Shown here: one piece after another, positions 25,635 through 34,479 of the stretch
Layout of the letters: every line of letters begins with the position of its first letter
Position numbering within the stretch: the first letter of the stretch is position 1
DNA from: Sphingomonadaceae bacterium PASS1
GTDB lineage: Bacteria > Pseudomonadota > Alphaproteobacteria > Sphingomonadales > Sphingomonadaceae
Assembly (NCBI GenBank): GCA_002255985.1
Contig: NKIR01000012.1
Span: forward strand, 16,543 to 80,542
Length of the DNA stretch: 64,000 nucleotides
Direction of reading: 5' to 3'
The notes under the pieces: generated by a model
The model's input: only the letters and a program-made list of their open reading frames with translations
Database searches by the model: none
What the model was told of the DNA's origin: nothing
Program-made: the position numbers and the translations under genes

Positions 25635-27481
25635 CAGAATTTGGCCCTGACGCCAACCGCGGCATTGCGGTCAAAGCTGTTATATCCTGCCACGACAGTA
25701 TACTGCACATCGAATATGTTATCGACCCGGCCATAAAGCTCAAGCCTGTCGTTAATCGGCAATGATGCCCGCAAGCCAACCAACGCATAGCCATCAAGTG
25801 CTACGCTGTTTGACGCATCGTCAAAGCTATCGCCGATCAACAACACACTGCTGCCCACCGACAGGCCAATCGGCGTTTGCCAGTCGACCGTCAGGCTGCC
25901 GCTATGTTGCGGACGTAACGCCAGTCGGTTGCCGAAATTGGCACCCGCTGACCGGTTAACCGCATCGATCAGCGTGTAGCTTGCCCGAACGTCCAATCGG
26001 TCAGTGGGGTTCAGGTTGAAGCCAGCTTCCACACCGGTTGATTTCACGCGGTCGATGTTTTCGGACTGAAAAGTCGCAAAGGAAAACGCGATCAAGTCGG
26101 TGCTGCGCCGGTTGAAATAGGTCGCGAAAAACCGCGCCTTTCCGTTCAATATCTGCTGTTCGAAGCCAAGGTCGAAATTACGCGCGGTTTCGGGCCTTAG
26201 TTCGGGATTGCCATAAGGTGGCTGACCTTCACTCAGCGTCGGCGCGCGGAAACCTTCGCCATAGGTGGCGCGCAACATGGTGCGGCCGTCATTGGGGGTG
26301 AAGGCAATATTGCCGCCCAATGTCGTTTGCCCGCCATAATCTCTATATTGGTCATGCCGGACCCCGCCCGTCACTGTCAGCCCGGCCAATGGGTGAACGA
26401 TAATCTGGCCAAAGCCGCTGGCGACATGGTTGCGTGCGATATCGGCTGCAGCGCCCTCAAAAGATGTGCTGGCAAATGTCCGTTCATATTCCAAACCAGC
26501 GGACAGGGTCAGGGCGGTGTTGACTTCAAACGCCGTGTGATATTCCGCGCGGTCGATGCTGCCACGGACAATGAAGTTGTTGAAGCTGAACAGCACTGGG
26601 TCCGTGCCAAGCCGCCTGATATCGGTTCGTGTGTACGCAATGCGGTTTTGCATGCGACCATCGAGCGCAACGACATTCGCCCCGACATAGCCAACAAACT
26701 GCCGGTTGCGGGTGACGGGCAGGGCATTGGCGCCAATCCCAAAGGCGGAATCATATGCCACCGTCGCGTGGTTATAATAGCCGCGGAAATCGAGATTGAA
26801 GGCATCGCTGATGTGCAACTTCAACCGGCCATTGCCCGCGACATTTTCAAAGCCATCGCGTTCAGTGCCGCCCGCCAGTGCCGAAATCCCTTGGGCATCG
26901 ACATATGACCCGCCAAAGCTGCCTTCGAACAAGCCACTGGTTCCGGCGATGTTTGCGTTCATCCCTTTGGTATCGGCGGCACCATATTCCGCGCCGAAGC
27001 GTCCTTCGAAACCATCGGCCGGTGCAAGCGACTGGATATTGACCACACCGCCAATCGCTTGGCTGCCCCAGATGATCGAATTTGGCCCGCGCAGGACTTC
27101 GACCTGACCGATATTGCCCGTCATCAGCGTGCCAAAGTCAAACGCACCATTGGGGCTGGTGAGGTCGTTGATCCGCACGCCATCGATGAGCACCAGCGTC
27201 TGTGAACTGTTGCCGCCGCGCAAAAATGCGCTGGTCTGACCGCCAAGGCCGCCGCGCGTGGCAACGGTAACGCCGGGCACGTTTTGCAGGGCATCGCCGA
27301 TGGTGGCGCTTTGCAATTGGTCGAGCCGTTCGCGGTTGACGATATCAATCGCTTGTCCGGTTTCGGATCGCGGCTGTTCAAAACCACTCGCGGTAACAAC
27401 GATCACGTCGTCCCATTCATCTGCCATTGCAGACGCCGGCAGCAGCGCAAGCGCCGCAGCCGTATATTTTAACAAGGTCAT
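25634..27481 (-). CDS. btuB: TonB-dependent vitamin B12 outer-membrane receptor
   Basis: 615 residues. A signal peptide (YTAAALALLPASAMA) is followed by a TonB box (DDVIVVTAS, about 25-33), a plug domain (to about 150, LVLIDGVRINDL, EVLRGPNSIIWGSQAIGGVVNI) and a 22-strand barrel ending in a C-terminal Phe (VGVRAKF). It imports cobalamins with energy from TonB-ExbBD. The start at 27481 has an AAGGAG site 8 bases upstream. The cobalamin riboswitch directly upstream supports the substrate. Confidence 0.93.
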   Translation of the reverse strand: MTLLKYTAAALALLPASAMADEWDDVIVVTASGFEQPRSETGQAIDIVNRERLDQLQSATIGDALQNVPGVTVATRGGLGGQTSAFLRGGNSSQTLVLIDGVRINDLTSPNGAFDFGTLMTGNIGQVEVLRGPNSIIWGSQAIGGVVNIQSLAPADGFEGRFGAEYGAADTKGMNANIAGTSGLFEGSFGGSYVDAQGISALAGGTERDGFENVAGNGRLKLHISDAFNLDFRGYYNHATVAYDSAFGIGANALPVTRNRQFVGYVGANVVALDGRMQNRIAYTRTDIRRLGTDPVLFSFNNFIVRGSIDRAEYHTAFEVNTALTLSAGLEYERTFASTSFEGAAADIARNHVASGFGQIIVHPLAGLTVTGGVRHDQYRDYGGQTTLGGNIAFTPNDGRTMLRATYGEGFRAPTLSEGQPPYGNPELRPETARNFDLGFEQQILNGKARFFATYFNRRSTDLIAFSFATFQSENIDRVKSTGVEAGFNLNPTDRLDVRASYTLIDAVNRSAGANFGNRLALRPQHSGSLTVDWQTPIGLSVGSSVLLIGDSFDDASNSVALDGYALVGLRASLPINDRLELYGRVDNIFDVQYTVVAGYNSFDRNAAVGVRAKF

Positions 27482-27537
27482 GGATGTATCTCCTTCGCAT
27501 GACGTCCAACAAATGTCGTCACGCGGAGGAAAACCCC

Positions 27538-27580
27538 GATTGCGCCAGTGTCCCGCAAGCACAAAGGACAAACCGCAATC
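27538..27580 (-). promoter_or_regulatory. Candidate expression-platform hairpin of the cobalamin riboswitch
   Basis: gattgcg (27538-27544) can pair with cgcaatc (27574-27580). The second arm overlaps the conserved 3' end of the riboswitch aptamer, so ligand folding and this hairpin should exclude each other. No U-tract follows, so it may act with a downstream signal instead of as an intrinsic terminator. Confidence 0.4.
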
Positions 27581-27775
27581 AGGCAGGTCTCCTGGCTCCC
27601 GGGTCAGTGCTCTTGCCCCGCCTTCCCAGTTTCACGGTTACCCGTTTCCCCAGTGGCATATGGAGCAAAAGCTCGCCGGTTACAGTTGCGGGAACAGCGC
27701 CGGATTTCCGCCGGCTTCCCTATTATCCACGCTCTCGCGCAGACCTGGTGCGTGCGCAGGGGGTTACGCCGCTTT
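27577..27775 (-). promoter_or_regulatory. Cobalamin riboswitch
   Basis: Read on the minus strand, this leader contains the ordered conserved elements of the B12 riboswitch: TAATAGGGAAGCCGGCGG, then CCCGCAACTGTAACCGG, then the B12-box GCCACTGGG, then GGGAAGGC and finally GAGCCAGGAGACCTGCCTGA. It lies 96 bases upstream of btuB. Binding of adenosyl- or other cobalamin is expected to lower expression of btuB, btuF, btuC, btuD and the phoD-like gene. The 5' boundary is approximate. Confidence 0.95.
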
Positions 27776-27820
27776 TCTAAGGAGGGCAAGGGATTCAGCG
27801 GCTATGGGCGCTGGCGCTAT

Positions 27821-28417
27821 TTAATGGCGGGTCTTGCCCGGGCGTTGCATACCCCAAAATTGCGGTCCTTCGGGGACTTGCCAACTATGCTTGATGGCAA
27901 AACCAAAGCTTTGATATAACGGAATATTATGTTCGTCTGCGGTCTCCAGATAGGCGGGTAATCCATCCTGATCTGCCCGCTCCAACCCTGCGCGAATGGC
28001 TGCACCGCCATAACCTTTGCCCTGATAGGCAGGGTCGCATCCCGCATAATGTAGATACCAGACGGGCTCTTTCGGCAGATGCTTTTCGATGAGGTCTGCG
28101 ACTTCAAGACCGCGAAACATCGAAAAGCGCAGTTGCTGGACGAACGGCACAATCAGCCGCGCGGTATCCAACATGCTATCGCGCGCATTCCCCGGACCAC
28201 GCCAAAGCGTGACCGCTTCTATACCGTCAGTTCCATACACCGCGCCTTTGCGATGTTCGTCGCGCAAGAACAGATGGAACACGCCCGTAAGCCGCTGTGC
28301 GCGCAGCTTTGCGTCTGGAATGACATAGCTCCATCCGGTCTCGTTCTGGAACGCCCGCGCCAATGTCTCGGCGATTTCCAGATTGTCCGTTGGCTTTAAC
28401 AAACGTGCGTGCGGCAA
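27821..28417 (-). CDS. GNAT-family N-acetyltransferase
   Basis: 198 residues, a single GNAT domain. The acetyl-CoA pyrophosphate loop is DPAYQGKGYGGAAIRAG (Q/RxxGxG/A, about 138-154), preceded by strand VWYLHYAGC and followed by LETADEHNIPLYQSFGF. The substrate is unknown. It starts one base away from the end of the upstream molybdenum hydroxylase gene on the same strand, and it ends just before the riboswitch, so it is probably the last gene of the Mo-hydroxylase transcript. Confidence 0.82.
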   Translation of the reverse strand: MPHARLLKPTDNLEIAETLARAFQNETGWSYVIPDAKLRAQRLTGVFHLFLRDEHRKGAVYGTDGIEAVTLWRGPGNARDSMLDTARLIVPFVQQLRFSMFRGLEVADLIEKHLPKEPVWYLHYAGCDPAYQGKGYGGAAIRAGLERADQDGLPAYLETADEHNIPLYQSFGFAIKHSWQVPEGPQFWGMQRPGKTRH

Positions 28418-28418
28418 A

Positions 28419-30662
28419 TTAGGCCTTCGCTTGGGTTAGGATGGGCAGATTGCGGACGCGCTTACCGGTGGCAGCGAATAACGCATTGGCCAAGGCAGGG
28501 GCAGCCGGAGGAACACCAGGTTCGCCAATACCGCCCATGTCCGCACCGCTGTTGAGGAAATGTATATCGATCTCCAATGGCGCGCCTGCCATTTTTAGCA
28601 ACGGATAATCGGCCAAGTTGCTTTGTTGAACCGCGCCATTTTCAAGCGTAATCGCCTCGCCAATTGCGGACGAAAGCCCCATGATCGTGCCGCCTTCAAT
28701 CTGCGCCATGGCGGCGTCCGGATTAACAATGCTTCCGGCGTCCACGACCGTTGTCACCTTATGCACTTTGGGCATGCCGTCTTCACCGATCGACGCTTCG
28801 ATCACATGCGCGACGATGGTTCTGAAACTTTCGACCAGTGCAACACCGCGACCCGTTCCGGCGGGAAGGGGGGAGCCCCAACCGCTGCGTGCGGCCACCT
28901 CGTCCAAGACGCGCACATGCCGCGATCCCGCTTTCAAATGGTTGCGGCGAAATACGACCGGGTCTTCGCCCGCTGCATGGGCAAGCTCGTCCATGAAGCT
29001 TTCATTGTAAAAGCCCTGCTGCGTCGAGTTGACGGAACGCCAAGCACCGGTTTGCTGGTTCGAAACATGCGCAAAATGCCGGCGCGACACCGCGGGCAGG
29101 GCATAGGGAAATACCGTTTCGCTCTCGGCGCTTTCGGGTTGGGCATAGTCGTTGCGATATGCCGCTAAGCGTTTTTCTTTGGTCAACGATGCCTTCAGCG
29201 CGGCGGAGCTTTGCGGGCGATATGCGCCTTGGGCGACCTCTTCCTCGCGGCTCCAGATAAGCTTCACCGGATAAGGCAATTGCATCGCAAGCTTTGTGAC
29301 CTGACCGACGATTTCCATATACATCGGCAAACGGCGGCCAAAGCTGCCACCGATAATCATCGGGTGGAAGTTCACATCATCCGCGTCGAGACCGGAAACG
29401 TCCACGGCCATCATCTTGGTCGCAAGTGGGTCCTGCATGCCGCCCCAAATGTTGAGCTTCCCATCCTTAAAATGGGCGGTCAGGGCAAAGGGCTCCATCA
29501 TCGCGTGGTGCAAAAATGGTACCTGATAATTCGCTTCAATCGGTTGTGCGCCAAGTCCCGCCTGCACATCACCGTCGCTGGCCTCGCCATCGGCATCACC
29601 CTTGGCCATCAGGTCGCCCTGCGCTTTGAAAATGGACGCGGTCGAAATGCCGCCATTGCCGCCGTCTGAAAACTGAGGGGTGAGCGCGCGCAAGCCGGAA
29701 ATGGCGGGCCAATAGCCTTTCGCCACGACAGCAACCGCATCATCGAGCTTAATGACTTTCTCGACGCCTTTGACCGCCAACGCAGGCGCGGTGTCGACAG
29801 AAGTCAATTTGCCGCCGCGCACAGGCGCTGCCATGATCGTTGCGACGCGCATATCAGGGACCGAAAAGTCGATGCCATATTGGGCGCTGCCATCGACCTT
29901 CGCTGGAATGTCGAGCCGCTGCATCGATTGGCGCATGATGCGATATTGCGATGGATCCTTCAGCTTCGGCGCATTGTCGAGCGACAAGGTCGCCGCTTCC
30001 GCCGCCAGTTCGCCATAGCGCAACGACCGTCCGGATTTGGCATGGATGACATGACTGTCCTGTGTTGTCAGTTCAGCGACCGGAACGGCCAGCCGCTTGG
30101 CAGCGGTTTCAACCAATGCCAGCCGCGTCGCCGCGCCGACATTTTGAAAGGTCACCCGGCCCGTGAAGCGCAAAGCGGTTGAGCCGCCGGTCATCTGAAG
30201 GTTCATTTGCCGCGCGATGAAGGACAGAAATGATTGCGGAATGCCATTAATGATCGCGGGTTGCCTCGTCATATCGGCAAGGAAAGCACGCCCCAGCCCC
30301 ACATTGGCGAACGCCGGTTCTGCGGGTGCGGAAACAACACGCACCTGATCCCACGCAGCATCCAGTTCTTCGGCCAGCATTTGGGCAAGGCCAGTGTTCG
30401 ATCCCTGACCAATGTCGGTGTGCGGCGAATAAATGGTGATGCTGTCATCCTCACCAATTTTCAGCCAGGTGGCAAAGATGTGACCGCCGTCGCTTTCAAG
30501 AAGCGCCTTGGCAGATTTGGCGGCATTGCGATCAGCAATGGAGATACCGAACAGACCGGCACCGACGACCGCGACACCACCAATGAGGAAGGCACGGCGC
30601 TTGACGCCCTTGCGCTTTGCTGGCGCGGCTGGCTGCACTTCAGTTGCGGGGGTGTCAGCCAT
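28419..30662 (-). CDS. Xanthine dehydrogenase-family aldehyde/isoquinoline oxidoreductase, molybdopterin subunit (IorB-like)
   Basis: 747 residues. A twin-arginine-type leader (KRRAFLIGGVAVVGAGLFG, about 20-40) points to periplasmic export of a folded cofactor protein. The molybdopterin-binding domains show DIGQGSNTGLAQMLAEEL (about 105-122), IIGGSFGRRLPMYMEI (about 440) and the C-terminal GGIGEPGVPPAAPALANAL with the catalytic Glu. This two-subunit (IorAB) type hydroxylates N-heterocycles or aldehydes. Its start shares a base with the upstream 2Fe-2S subunit stop (TAATG). Substrate not predictable. Confidence 0.88.
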   Translation of the reverse strand: MADTPATEVQPAAPAKRKGVKRRAFLIGGVAVVGAGLFGISIADRNAAKSAKALLESDGGHIFATWLKIGEDDSITIYSPHTDIGQGSNTGLAQMLAEELDAAWDQVRVVSAPAEPAFANVGLGRAFLADMTRQPAIINGIPQSFLSFIARQMNLQMTGGSTALRFTGRVTFQNVGAATRLALVETAAKRLAVPVAELTTQDSHVIHAKSGRSLRYGELAAEAATLSLDNAPKLKDPSQYRIMRQSMQRLDIPAKVDGSAQYGIDFSVPDMRVATIMAAPVRGGKLTSVDTAPALAVKGVEKVIKLDDAVAVVAKGYWPAISGLRALTPQFSDGGNGGISTASIFKAQGDLMAKGDADGEASDGDVQAGLGAQPIEANYQVPFLHHAMMEPFALTAHFKDGKLNIWGGMQDPLATKMMAVDVSGLDADDVNFHPMIIGGSFGRRLPMYMEIVGQVTKLAMQLPYPVKLIWSREEEVAQGAYRPQSSAALKASLTKEKRLAAYRNDYAQPESAESETVFPYALPAVSRRHFAHVSNQQTGAWRSVNSTQQGFYNESFMDELAHAAGEDPVVFRRNHLKAGSRHVRVLDEVAARSGWGSPLPAGTGRGVALVESFRTIVAHVIEASIGEDGMPKVHKVTTVVDAGSIVNPDAAMAQIEGGTIMGLSSAIGEAITLENGAVQQSNLADYPLLKMAGAPLEIDIHFLNSGADMGGIGEPGVPPAAPALANALFAATGKRVRNLPILTQAKA

Positions 30663-31153
30663 TATGCGCCTCCTTCTGCAGGTTTCGCCGCTTTCGCCGC
30701 TTGCCCGGTTGCGGCATGTATCGCCTTGCGAATGCGCGGATAGGTGCCGCAGCGGCAGATGTTGGTCATCGCCTCGTCAATTTGTGCATCGCTTGGGCTG
30801 CCCGTTTTTTCGATAAGCGCCACAGCGGCCATAATCTGCCCGGACTGGCAATAGCCACATTGCGGAACCTGCGCAGAAATCCACGCTTGCTGCACCGCGT
30901 GGAGCCTGCCGTCCGCAGATTTCAGGCCTTCGATGGTGGTAATAGATTTGCCCGCGACTTCGCTCACGGGAAGGCTGCACGAGCGGGTGGGTTCGCCATC
31001 AACATGGACGGTGCAAGCTCCGCACGCCGCAATGCCACATCCGAATTTCGTACCGGTTAGGCCAAGCTCTTCGCGGATAACCCATAGCAACGGCGTGTCT
31101 GGCTCCGCCGCAAGCGCGACTGGCTTGCCATTGATTGACGTCTGAATTGCCAT
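30662..31153 (-). CDS. Two [2Fe-2S] cluster subunit of the molybdenum hydroxylase (IorA-like)
   Basis: 163 residues. The plant-type ferredoxin cluster is ligated by C39, C44, C47 and C59 ([14 protein letters not shown]...SC), and the second cluster by C99, C102, C133 and C135 (CGYCQSGQ...CRCGTY). It passes electrons from the Mo centre to an acceptor. The start at 31153 was chosen because the protein then begins with [10 protein letters not shown]. The IorB-like subunit is directly downstream with a one-base overlap. The two-subunit arrangement without a FAD subunit is typical of the IorAB group. Confidence 0.92.
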   Translation of the reverse strand: MAIQTSINGKPVALAAEPDTPLLWVIREELGLTGTKFGCGIAACGACTVHVDGEPTRSCSLPVSEVAGKSITTIEGLKSADGRLHAVQQAWISAQVPQCGYCQSGQIMAAVALIEKTGSPSDAQIDEAMTNICRCGTYPRIRKAIHAATGQAAKAAKPAEGGA

Positions 31154-31222
31154 GAAAATAAGCTCCCGCCCAAAACTGCGTTTCATATAGCAACGCTTCA
31201 CCCTCTTTGCTAGCGCATTGCC

Positions 31223-32161
31223 ATGACTATGGGCAGCGCCAACCACGACCGTATCCTTGCCGCCGCAATCGACTGGGCAGGCGCGCCTATGGCGATTGCG
31301 ACAGTGGTCGAAACCTGGAAATCCGCGCCATGCCCCGTCGGCACCCATATGCTTGTGCATGCGGACGGGCGCTTTGTGGGTTCGGTTTCGGGCGGTTGTG
31401 TCGAGGGCGATGTTCTTGAACGCGCGCATATGGTTTTGGCAGGCGCGCCGCCGGTGCTCCGCCGATATGGCGTTGCCGACGATGCGGCGTGGGACGTTGG
31501 CCTGCCCTGTGGCGGGGACATTCAGGTGCTGGTCCAGCCTGTTTCCGCCGATGGTTTTCCGGCGCATCTGTTTGGTGATATCATCAAGGCGCGCTCTGCC
31601 GGTGCGGCGCTGTCGGTTGCGACGGATTTGGAATCGGGCCGAAGTGCCTTGCTGGACGATGATACGGGTGCTGGCTTCGTCAATATCTACCATCCGCCGC
31701 GCCGTTTGCTGATTGTGGGCGCGGTCGAAATTGCATCGGCCCTTGCCGCCATTGCGGTATCGCAGGGGGTGGATGTTACTTTGTGCGACCCGCGGGGGCG
31801 GTTTTTAACTGCGGAACGCTTTCCCGGCATCCGGTTGGATGACCGCTGGCCCGACGACGCGGTTAAGGCCTTTGCCCCCGATAGCCGAAGCGCGATTGTG
31901 ACGCTTAGCCATGATCCCAAAATCGACGACCCTGCGCTGGCGGCGGCGCTGGCGAGCCCTGCGGCTTATGTCGCCGCGCTCGGTTCTGTCCGGTCGCATC
32001 AGGCACGCCTTGCGCGGCTCTCGGCGATGGGTGTTAGCGCAGAACAATGCGCGCGCATTGAAGGGCCAGCGGGCGTTGCGATTAACGCCATCAGCGCGCC
32101 CGAAATCGCGCTGTCTATCGCGGGCGGCATGATCCGCGCGTTCAACCAAGGGCTGCGTTGA
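31223..32161 (+). CDS. XdhC-family molybdenum cofactor insertion/sulfuration factor
   Basis: 312 residues. N-terminal XdhC motif ([17 protein letters not shown] and [13 protein letters not shown], about 28-70) and a C-terminal Rossmann domain ([17 protein letters not shown], about 155). XdhC proteins bind Moco and help insert the sulfurated cofactor into xanthine dehydrogenase-type enzymes. It is divergent from the IorAB-like genes (69-bp gap), which is presumably its target. Its TGA shares one base with the ATG of the next gene (TGATG). Confidence 0.88.
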   Translation: MTMGSANHDRILAAAIDWAGAPMAIATVVETWKSAPCPVGTHMLVHADGRFVGSVSGGCVEGDVLERAHMVLAGAPPVLRRYGVADDAAWDVGLPCGGDIQVLVQPVSADGFPAHLFGDIIKARSAGAALSVATDLESGRSALLDDDTGAGFVNIYHPPRRLLIVGAVEIASALAAIAVSQGVDVTLCDPRGRFLTAERFPGIRLDDRWPDDAVKAFAPDSRSAIVTLSHDPKIDDPALAAALASPAAYVAALGSVRSHQARLARLSAMGVSAEQCARIEGPAGVAINAISAPEIALSIAGGMIRAFNQGLR

Positions 32162-32754
32162 TGCAAGCGAAGGACGTCGCAATTGTCCTGCTGGCGGCTG
32201 GCAATGCGCGGCGTTTTGGTGCTGATAAGTTGATGGCGGATTTTGAAGGAGCACCACTGGGTGCGCGTGGAGCGCATGAGCTGGTTAGCGTTGCGGCAGC
32301 AGCGCATTTCGCGGTGTGTCAGCCCCAAGTGCGCATCGCAGCACATTACAAGCGTTTGGGATTTGATATTGTCGATAACCCGAACCCCGGCATCGGGCTA
32401 TCCGGCTCGCTTCATCTCGCGGTTGAGGCCGCCTTGCGCACCGATGCGCAGGCGTTGCTTATCGCGCTGGCTGATATGCCGTTTGTGCAGGCTGCCCACC
32501 TCGAGGCGCTGATTGCGGCTTGCACCGAAAATGTCGTCGCATCGTTTGACGGACACCAGCCCATGCCGCCAGCTTTATTTCCACGCGCGCATTGGTCAGA
32601 ATTGCTAGCAACAGCGGGTGATGCTGGCGCGCGGGATATCCTTGCCCGTGCGGAAAAACTGACCGCACCTGCGGGCACATTACGCGACATTGATACGCCA
32701 GATGAATTAGCCGCTTCAAAAGTTTCGCTTCGTCGCATAGACCATCCGCAATGA
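32161..32754 (+). CDS. Molybdenum cofactor nucleotidyltransferase (MocA/MobA-like)
   Basis: 197 residues with the NTP-transferase start motif LLAAGNARRFGADKLM (about 9-24) and LALADMPFV (about 103-111), which binds metal and nucleotide. MocA makes the cytosine dinucleotide form of the molybdenum cofactor (MCD), the form used by IorAB-type hydroxylases. The neighbourhood therefore supplies enzyme, maturation factor and cofactor nucleotide. The start is coupled to xdhC and its stop overlaps the next start (ATGA). Confidence 0.86.
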   Translation: MQAKDVAIVLLAAGNARRFGADKLMADFEGAPLGARGAHELVSVAAAAHFAVCQPQVRIAAHYKRLGFDIVDNPNPGIGLSGSLHLAVEAALRTDAQALLIALADMPFVQAAHLEALIAACTENVVASFDGHQPMPPALFPRAHWSELLATAGDAGARDILARAEKLTAPAGTLRDIDTPDELAASKVSLRRIDHPQ

Positions 32755-34358
32755 ACCGACCATCTGCACGCCCTGCCATCGAAGCTGCTTTGCGCAATCC
32801 CAATCTTATGGCGGCGGCTGCGGCACTTTCCGAAAACAGGTTGGACGATGCAGAGCCGCTGTTGCGGGGTCATTTGCGTGATGCGCCCACCGATGTTGCC
32901 GCCATTCGCATGATGGCGCAATTGGCCGCGCGTGTGGGCCGGTTGAAAGATAGCGAGGCATTGCTTCGCCGCGCGCTTGAGTTGGCGCCTGATTTCCGCG
33001 CTGCGCGTGCCAATCTTGCAACGGTGCTGTACAAACAAAACCGTTTTCCCGAGGCACTTGAGCATCTGAATGCCGTGCTCGCTGAAGAAGGCGACAATCC
33101 GGTCCAGCAAAATTTGAAGGCTGCGGCACTGGGGCGGATTGGGGGATATGCAGAAGCTATCGCGCTGTATCAGAAACTGACTGCGCGTTTCCCCGATCAT
33201 GCCAAATTGTGGATGAGCTATGGCCATATGCTCAAAACCGTCGGCAATCAGGACGAAAGCGTTGCGGCATATCGTCACGCCATATCGGTTGAACCAACGC
33301 TGGGCGAAGTTTGGTGGAGCCTTGCCAATCTAAAAACCTACCAGTTTTCGGACGAAGATGTTGCGGCCATGCAAATTGCGCTGACGTCAGCCGGATTGGT
33401 GGCGGAGGATGCGTTTCATCTGCATTTTGCACTGGGTAAGGCAAGCGAAGAGCGCGCGGATCACGCAGCCGCCTTTGCACATTATGCCAAGGGCAATGCG
33501 CTGCGCAGTGCGGAGCTAAATTATGATCCGCAAGGCGTAAGTAAGCAGGTCGACCAGATCCTTGCCCAGTTCACCGCGCCATTTTGGGAAGCGCGCGCGG
33601 GGCAGGGGCATAAGGCGGCAGACCCTATCTTCATCATTGGCATGCCGCGTGCGGGTTCGACGCTGATCGAGCAAATCCTTGCGAGCCATTCCATGGTTGA
33701 AGGGACGATGGAATTACCCGACATTCCAGCCATGGCGCTGCGAGAAGGGCGCGGGTCGGACTGGATTGGTGCGACCGTTGCACTATCCGCCGATGATGCC
33801 GAAAGGCTTGGCGCTGAGTTCATTGAGCGCACGCGCATCCAACGCAAAACCGACAAGCCATTTTTCATCGATAAGCTGCCCAACAACTGGAATTATCTGG
33901 CGTTCATCCGTTTGATTCTGCCCAACGCCAAAATCATTGATGCGCGGCGGCACCCGCTCGATTGTTGCTTCTCCAATTATCGTCAGCATTTCGCCAAGGG
34001 GCAGGCGTTCAGTTATGACCTTGCGCATATGGGCCAATATTATGCGGATTATGTTCGAGCGATGGCGCATTTTGATGCGGTAGCGCCTGGCTATGCCTAC
34101 CGTGCCATTCACGAACAATTGTTGGAAGACCCGGAGCAAGAAATCCGTAAACTTTTGGAATATCTTGGGCTGCCGTTTGAAGATGCGTGCCTGAACTTCC
34201 ATGAAAACAAGCGCGCCGTGCGCACTGCGTCGAGCGAACAGGTCCGCCGCCCCATCAACCGCGACGGCGTTGACCAATGGAAACCTTACGAGGCGCATCT
34301 TGGGCCGTTAAAGCGTGTACTTGGCGATTTGTGGGAAATTTATCCTGCCGCAGCATAG
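32751..34358 (+). CDS. TPR-repeat sulfotransferase family protein
   Basis: 535 residues. About six tetratricopeptide repeats fill residues 20-240 (e.g. AEPLLRGHL, EALEHLNAVLAEEGDNP, EAIALYQKLTARFPDHAKLW). A sulfotransferase domain follows: 5'-phosphosulfate loop IFIIGMPRAGSTLIEQILASH (about 294-314) and the 3'-phosphate region DARRHPLDCCFSNY (about 395). It is predicted to transfer sulfate from PAPS to a protein or carbohydrate. It is the third gene of the xdhC transcript by ATGA overlap, and lies next to a TonB receptor, a pairing often seen in sphingomonads. Confidence 0.85.
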   Translation: MNRPSARPAIEAALRNPNLMAAAAALSENRLDDAEPLLRGHLRDAPTDVAAIRMMAQLAARVGRLKDSEALLRRALELAPDFRAARANLATVLYKQNRFPEALEHLNAVLAEEGDNPVQQNLKAAALGRIGGYAEAIALYQKLTARFPDHAKLWMSYGHMLKTVGNQDESVAAYRHAISVEPTLGEVWWSLANLKTYQFSDEDVAAMQIALTSAGLVAEDAFHLHFALGKASEERADHAAAFAHYAKGNALRSAELNYDPQGVSKQVDQILAQFTAPFWEARAGQGHKAADPIFIIGMPRAGSTLIEQILASHSMVEGTMELPDIPAMALREGRGSDWIGATVALSADDAERLGAEFIERTRIQRKTDKPFFIDKLPNNWNYLAFIRLILPNAKIIDARRHPLDCCFSNYRQHFAKGQAFSYDLAHMGQYYADYVRAMAHFDAVAPGYAYRAIHEQLLEDPEQEIRKLLEYLGLPFEDACLNFHENKRAVRTASSEQVRRPINRDGVDQWKPYEAHLGPLKRVLGDLWEIYPAAA

Positions 34359-34479
34359 TTGCCGGGTTGCAACACAATGATCTAAAATTGTATGCAAACG
34401 GCTGGTAGCGCGAAAAGACATTGCGTGGGCACGCAATTGGGAGCCTATTTAATTCAGAGTAACAAGGGAGGGTCGCTGC

